Part shown: positions 59,207-64,000 of the stretch, piece after piece
How positions within the stretch are numbered: the first letter of the stretch is position 1
Layout: every line of letters begins with the position of its first letter
DNA from: Candidula unifasciata
Taxonomy: Eukaryota; Mollusca; Gastropoda; Stylommatophora; Geomitridae
DNA length: 64,000 nt
Assembly: GCA_905116865.2 (NCBI GenBank)
Contig: CAJHNH020003113.1
Coordinates: forward strand, 446,393 to 510,392
Direction: 5' to 3'
Notes under the pieces: generated by a model
The model's database searches: none
Told to the model about the DNA's origin: nothing
The model's input: only the letters and a program-made list of their open reading frames with translations
Translations under genes and position numbers: made by a program

Positions 59207-61547
59207 CTGACTACCAGTGTTGCCACTTTTCTTTGACAAAAAATATCCAAAACGGTGTCAAAAAATATCTAAAAAGATCTGAATCTGCGTGGAAAAGATC
59301 TAGACAAAACATCCAAAGTGAAAAAGTCAAAAATTACATAGCTTTTGTTAAGACTTACCCTACATAATTATGTCCTCACCTTCACTGATGTCTACCTCAC
59401 AAGATCCACAGGATAAACTTAGCTTGGATAATGAAGTTGAAGCTTCAGATCCAAATTGACCCTGGTATGCTTTAGCTGTTCAAATTTCTTTATAAGTGGA
59501 ACAGTAGGCTTATTTCTCTAGTCTCATCAGGCCGAATTTTAATGGCACGATAGCATTTAAGAGGTCAAATTTCATCCTGTTTTTCAGGTTATATTTGATA
59601 TAATTCCTAGCACTGAAAACTCTTTCTACGTCAGCATTTGAGTGGGGTAGTATCATGGTAGACATGGCACTTTAAAGAGCTTACAGAATGGACTTGTTGA
59701 GGCATCTTTAAATTGTCGCACTTCACTCCAAAACGCTTTAGTTTCTGTTTTGTTTGTCCATTCAGCTAAACTTTATTTTGGTTAACTGATATTCTGCTTC
59801 CGCGACACTATTATCAGTAGCCCCTAAAAATTTCATAACTTTACAATATTTATGTATGTCCTTTATTGGCTGAAGTATGTTGCTCACAGAAAAAAGTGAA
59901 ATATTTTTCAAAACATCTAGATTTTCAGGAAGTCACTGCTTCAATTGCTTCAATAATGAGATAAGGAAATCTTGACAGTGTTCTCTTAAGTTGTTCTCTT
60001 CATTCTCTGTTAACAGTCCTTTTGTTTTTAAATCATCAATTTTTGATTCGATTTAATATCCAAGGTGTGGCTTAGGAGCCAAATAGCTCTCTATAGTGCA
60101 AGTGGGCAAATCAGCTTTAGAAGTTGGCAACACCAGTCTTTTACCCAGTGAAATAGCAAGGTGAGATCATCAAGGAATTTAACTTTATCAACAAGTTTAG
60201 ATTCGGACAGTTTATTAACTTTTTGCACTTCCATTAGAATAGGTTATAAAAAGAGAATGAATGACAAATATTTTTTATCACTGTACATTCCATATAGTAT
60301 TTCAGCTGTGTAGCACTTTTCACTTTGTCTTGTTATTTCAAAGTGTGTCTTCAACTTCAGCCATTGCTTCATAATTCTTTCAACAGCTGGTTAAATTGAT
60401 AACCATCTAGTTTTGCAATCTGATAGAATTTTCGGTGGTGTGGAACCATCATTCAAGGCTGTATATAATGTATTGAATTGCTGTTGTCTGACAAATTATT
60501 TGGAAAACCAGTAGAGTGTTTCAGCAATAAGGTATTCCAAATTCCTTGGTAAATATTTAGATGAAACATGTGATAATGCTAGCTGCAATGAATGACGCAT
60601 ACATAAGTATTGATGGGTTAGCTTCCTTCAACTTGGCATAAACGCCATTGTTTATACCAACCATCACTGAGACATTATCAGTACCAATTATAGCCAAATT
60701 CTTTAAGCCTAACTGTTTGCTGATTAAAAGGTCCTTCAGTTCATAAACTATACTTTCTACACCACACTTTTCAAATTGAACTAGTCCAAGATTTTTTACA
60801 AATCGATCAAATGGTCACAGTTTGAAATTGCGCAGTGACAAATTAAAAACATTGCGACTGATACTTCAACTTTTGATGATTCATTTATCAGTATAGTTCT
60901 GAAAACAGATGTCAGCGGTGTAATATCTTTAAATGAAACTGCAGTTTTATGCTTTTTTAGTCTATGCATGACTCTTTGAGTTTTGTATTTTCGCTTTAAT
61001 TTCACACTTACAGAACTTACAACAAGCTTTAGTCATATCCCCGGTTTTTAATTTTATCATCATGCACCCACTCTTTCCAAATTTTTTGCTCATACTTTAC
61101 TTTTGGCATGTTGAAAGGTTTTTCAACGTGAAAGCCACATAAGAAGGTGAGCAATTATTTGTTTAAATCACACGAAAAAGAAACGCAAATTCAACACAGT
61201 GAGGATACGGTTGAAACAAAGTTAGTATGATTTACGCGCGTTTTTATTAATCAGTACCTGGGCTGCCAGATATTTGTGTGTTGACCCCAGTGAGAGTTCA
61301 AAGTTCAAGTAATGGCAGTTGTCACAATATACGTGCCAGACCAAAACAAAAATATTGTAGTAAATATTTTACACAGTAATTATTAAATTGAAAATGAAAT
61401 GAAAAAAAATCTATAAAATATCTAACTCCATATGAAAAGATTCTAGAAAAATATTTAGGATCTAAACGTCAAAAACAGTATCTAAATGCAATGAAAATGA
61501 TCTAAATTTGGATATAAAAGATCCAAAGTGGCAACACTGCTGACTAC
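59207..61547 (-). mobile_element. hAT DNA transposon, 2325 bp, with 8-bp target duplication
   Basis: The element (59215-61539) begins CAGTGTTGCCACTTT and ends AAAGTGGCAACACTG, a perfect 15-bp inverted repeat of the hAT CAGTG type. It is flanked by the perfect 8-bp duplication ctgactac at 59207-59214 and 61540-61547. Subterminal regions are rich in atctaaa and gatctaga words. The interior carries a decayed transposase on the minus strand, so the ends are well preserved and the coding part is dead. Confidence 0.93.
59450..61130 (-). pseudogene. Decayed hAT transposase
   Basis: Minus-strand frames begin near 61110 with MPKVKYEQKIWKEWV and continue in pieces: KTAVSFKDITPLTSVF, CGVESIVYELKDLLI-like, NLAIIGTDNVSVMVGINNGV (after frame correction, similar to the GTDNxxxM stretch of hAT transposases of this type), then FPNNLSDNSNSIHYIQP and EEILYGMYSDKKYLSFI-like near the C-terminus. 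Many stops and frameshifts make it non-functional. Confidence 0.7.
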
Positions 61548-61799
61548 TTCACCGACAGCTAGACCCACTCGAATTAGCGCACACTGCACTCCAGCTGGTC
61601 GTCCCAAGTGGGAACTGAACGATCGCTGGCACAACCACTACAACAACCTCACACATTCTAGTTTCCTACACATATCTCAGCACGTATTATTATTTCACAC
61701 ACATATCCACATACATGTTTGTGTTATTCACATCTTCACATGTATTTTTGTTTTAAGCAGACAACCACTCACATCTCCATAGTATTTATTTTTTTCTCC

Positions 61800-62030
61800 T
61801 AACCAGACATCCCCTTGTGGGATGCCATTTTTCGTTATTTGTAGCCCTACTCTGGCTCTTGCCGGGGCCCGCAATACAACCCGGCCATAAATATGGTCAT
61901 GTGGCTGAACGCGGTTTCTGGGACCTCTCCACGGTGATCCTCATCCACCTAGTGGCACTTTGTGTCATCAGGTGTTTATCGCTCGTGCGATGTCCTAGTG
62001 GGGTAAAATCTACTAACTACTTACTACTTT
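61800..62030 (-). repeat. Dispersed repeat R3, inverted copy
   Basis: Contains tagccctactctggctcttg, gcggtttctgggacctctcc, gtggcactttgtgtcatcag and gatgtcctagtggggtaaaa. Confidence 0.85.
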
Positions 62031-62032
62031 AA

Positions 62033-62034
<2 letters not shown>

Positions 62035-62066
<32 letters not shown>

Positions 62067-62085
62067 ACTACTACTACTACTACTA
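62035..62085. repeat. (CTG)n/(CTA)n trinucleotide run
   Basis: About nine ctg and six cta units next to an R3 end. Confidence 0.95.
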
Positions 62086-62334
62086 ATTCTGTTTCTCTTT
62101 TAGTACCAGAGAACTCAGCATGCGTTTCTGGATGCTTCCAACGCTAACATATTTTGCCAGATGTCTTCAATTACAGAAAAAATATTATATTACCCATTAG
62201 TGTTTGGATTAACAGTTTAACAGCGTCGGTGCGATCATGTTTAATTTGAACTCCTTCAGGCCTAAATATGTCTTGCTTTAAAGATCTACGCATTAGGACA
62301 AAACAATTTGAAGTTGGGGCTTATTAAACGTATC

Positions 62335-63480
62335 TACACATCTCAGCACTAGTATAGTTTAACACACATACCCAACCACATATTTACACGTTTTTTTCTT
62401 CCATTCCCAACCACATATTCACACGTATTTTTCTTTCTTACACAAACAAAACAACATATTCACACATATTTTCCTTTCATACATATACCTAACCACATAT
62501 TTGCACGCATTTCTCTTACACACACATACACAACCAGATATTCACACGTATTTTTCTTTTATACACATACCCAACTACATATTTATACGTATATTTTTTC
62601 ATTCACATACCCAACCACATATTCACACGTATTTTTCTTGCATACAAATACCTTACCACATATTCACACGTATTTTTCTTTCCTACACATACCCAACCAC
62701 ATATTTACACGTCTTTTCCTTTCACACATACACTCAACCACATATTTACACGTATTTTTCTTGCACACACATACCCTACCACAGATTCACACGTGTTGTT
62801 CTTTCATAAACATACCCAACCACATATTCACACGTATTTTTCACACGTACCCACACATCTCTGCAGTAGTATAGTTTCATACACATACCCAGCCACATAT
62901 TTACACGTATACCCAACCACAAATTCGCTTGTATTTTCCTTCCACACATTTACCCAACGACATATTTACATGTATTTTTCTTGCATACACATACCCAACC
63001 ACATATTCACACGTATTGTTCTTTAATACACATACCCAACCACATATTAACACGTATTTTTCACACGTACCCACACATTTCTGCACTAGTATAGTTTCAT
63101 ACACATACCCAGCCACACGTATTTTTCACACGTACCCACATATCTCTGCAGTAGTATAGTTTCATACACATACCCAGCCACATATTTACACGTATTTTTC
63201 TTTAATACACATACCCAACCACAAATTCGCTTGTATTTTCCTTCCATACATTTACCCAACGACATATTTACACGTATTTTTCTTGCATACACATACCCAA
63301 CCACATATTCACACGTATTGTTATTTAATACACATACCCAACAACATATTTACACGTATTTTTCACACGTACCCACACATCTCTGCACTAGTCTAGTTTC
63401 ATACACACACCCAGCCGCACGTATTTTTCTCTAATACACATACCCAACCACATCCCCACAGGTACTCTTGTTCCCTACAC
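62335..63480. repeat. Degenerate 42-48-bp array (cacatacccaaccacatatt-cacacgtatttttc)
   Basis: About 25 imperfect units over 1.15 kb. A longer period is visible: the block with cacacgtacccacac, ctctgcagtagtatagtttc recurs near 62840, 63065, 63132 and 63365, pointing to a higher-order duplication of about 240-300 bp. Confidence 0.9.
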
Positions 63481-63504
63481 ATCTACCCACAAATATGTGC
63501 TTCC

Positions 63505-63810
63505 CCCACATTCGTCCCCGTGTGGGAATCGGGGCCCAGTTGTAGGGAACAGAGGAATAGACCCACAGCCTCCACAATAAGCATGTCGTAGCAGTCGACT
63601 ATTTGGGAGCTTCCTTTCAAGTCAGAGCATATATACCCAAGCGGCAAGGAACGACCAACTGCACACATAAACAAAAAAAAAAAAAAAAAAGCCAGTAAAA
63701 CGGATGTACACGCAAAAACTCAGGACCTGACACAATGCCAAAGTCCAAATAGACGAACAACCAGGACTTTCCACCGGAGCTTACAGAATAGTAAACAAAG
63801 AAGAAGAAGA
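63505..63810 (-). repeat. Dispersed repeat R1, inverted copy
   Basis: The reverse complement follows the order of 58066-58345, from aagctccggtggaaagtcct to ccccgattcccacacgggga. A poly-A run sits at 63670-63690. Confidence 0.82.
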
Positions 63811-63915
63811 AGATACACAATATACATATTTTTGTATAATTCTAAACTAAACAGAGAGCAGAGAGGAAAGGAAAACATGGGGGGGGGGGGGAAGCACAGA
63901 CCCATTACCTACTGT

Positions 63916-63984
63916 CAAGTAACAGAAAGTGTATTGATCGGCACTCACAGAAAGAGTGCCGATCAATACACTTTCTGTTACTTG
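63916..63984. repeat. Perfect 30-bp inverted repeat with 9-nt loop
   Basis: Arms 63916-63945 and 63955-63984 are exact reverse complements; the loop is cacagaaag. The right arm and following bases resemble about 6698-6745. Confidence 0.95.
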
Positions 63985-64000
63985 ATTTTTTCATAGGAAA

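Overview
The window is animal nuclear DNA. It has one intron-split gene with GT-AG splice sites, decayed non-LTR retrotransposons, tRNA-derived SINEs, DNA transposons and a very heavy load of micro- and minisatellites. Nothing bacterial, organellar or viral was seen. A gastropod mollusc or another lophotrochozoan is my guess from the mix of a carboxypeptidase M-like gene, RNase H-bearing LINE debris and tRNA-SINEs; the sequence itself does not settle the taxon.

The only gene I can support is a carboxypeptidase M-like metallocarboxypeptidase on the minus strand. It has eight coding exons between 43060 (ATG) and 20655 (stop). The splice phases agree throughout, and the spliced CDS is 1392 nt, or 463 codons plus stop. 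The predicted protein has a signal peptide, an M14 carboxypeptidase domain with all expected catalytic residues, a transthyretin-like domain and a hydrophobic C-terminus typical of GPI-anchored proteins. A splice acceptor just before the ATG suggests a 5' UTR exon further upstream (above 43067) that I could not place.

Layout. 1-8740: two tRNA-SINEs, simple repeats, a small hAT-type MITE, LINE debris and a 25-bp minisatellite. 8740-11790: a 3-kb, 60-bp minisatellite with a higher-order duplication. 11800-20640: sparse sequence, a 32-bp array, a strikingly uniform 19 x 60-bp array and LINE remnants, all downstream of the gene. 20655-43060: the gene. Its introns carry at least eight minisatellites, LINE fragments, a TTAA-flanked MITE and SINEs. 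43060-48340: LINE and SINE fragments plus a 20-bp array. 48350-52180: two giant GATA tracts. 52200-59200: dispersed repeats and LINE remnants. 59215-61539: a complete but decayed hAT transposon with 8-bp target-site duplications. 62330-63480: a degenerate array. 63916-63984: a perfect 30-bp hairpin at the window end.

The most unusual structure is at exon 3 of the gene. The last 34 nt of the exon, with its 5' splice site, are the end unit of an 18-copy, exactly 50-bp tandem array (36071-36960). The gene therefore carries about 18 consecutive splice donors, only one of which keeps the reading frame and completes the codon of a catalytic arginine. A second theme is that several minisatellites grew out of the interior or tail of a dispersed repeat.
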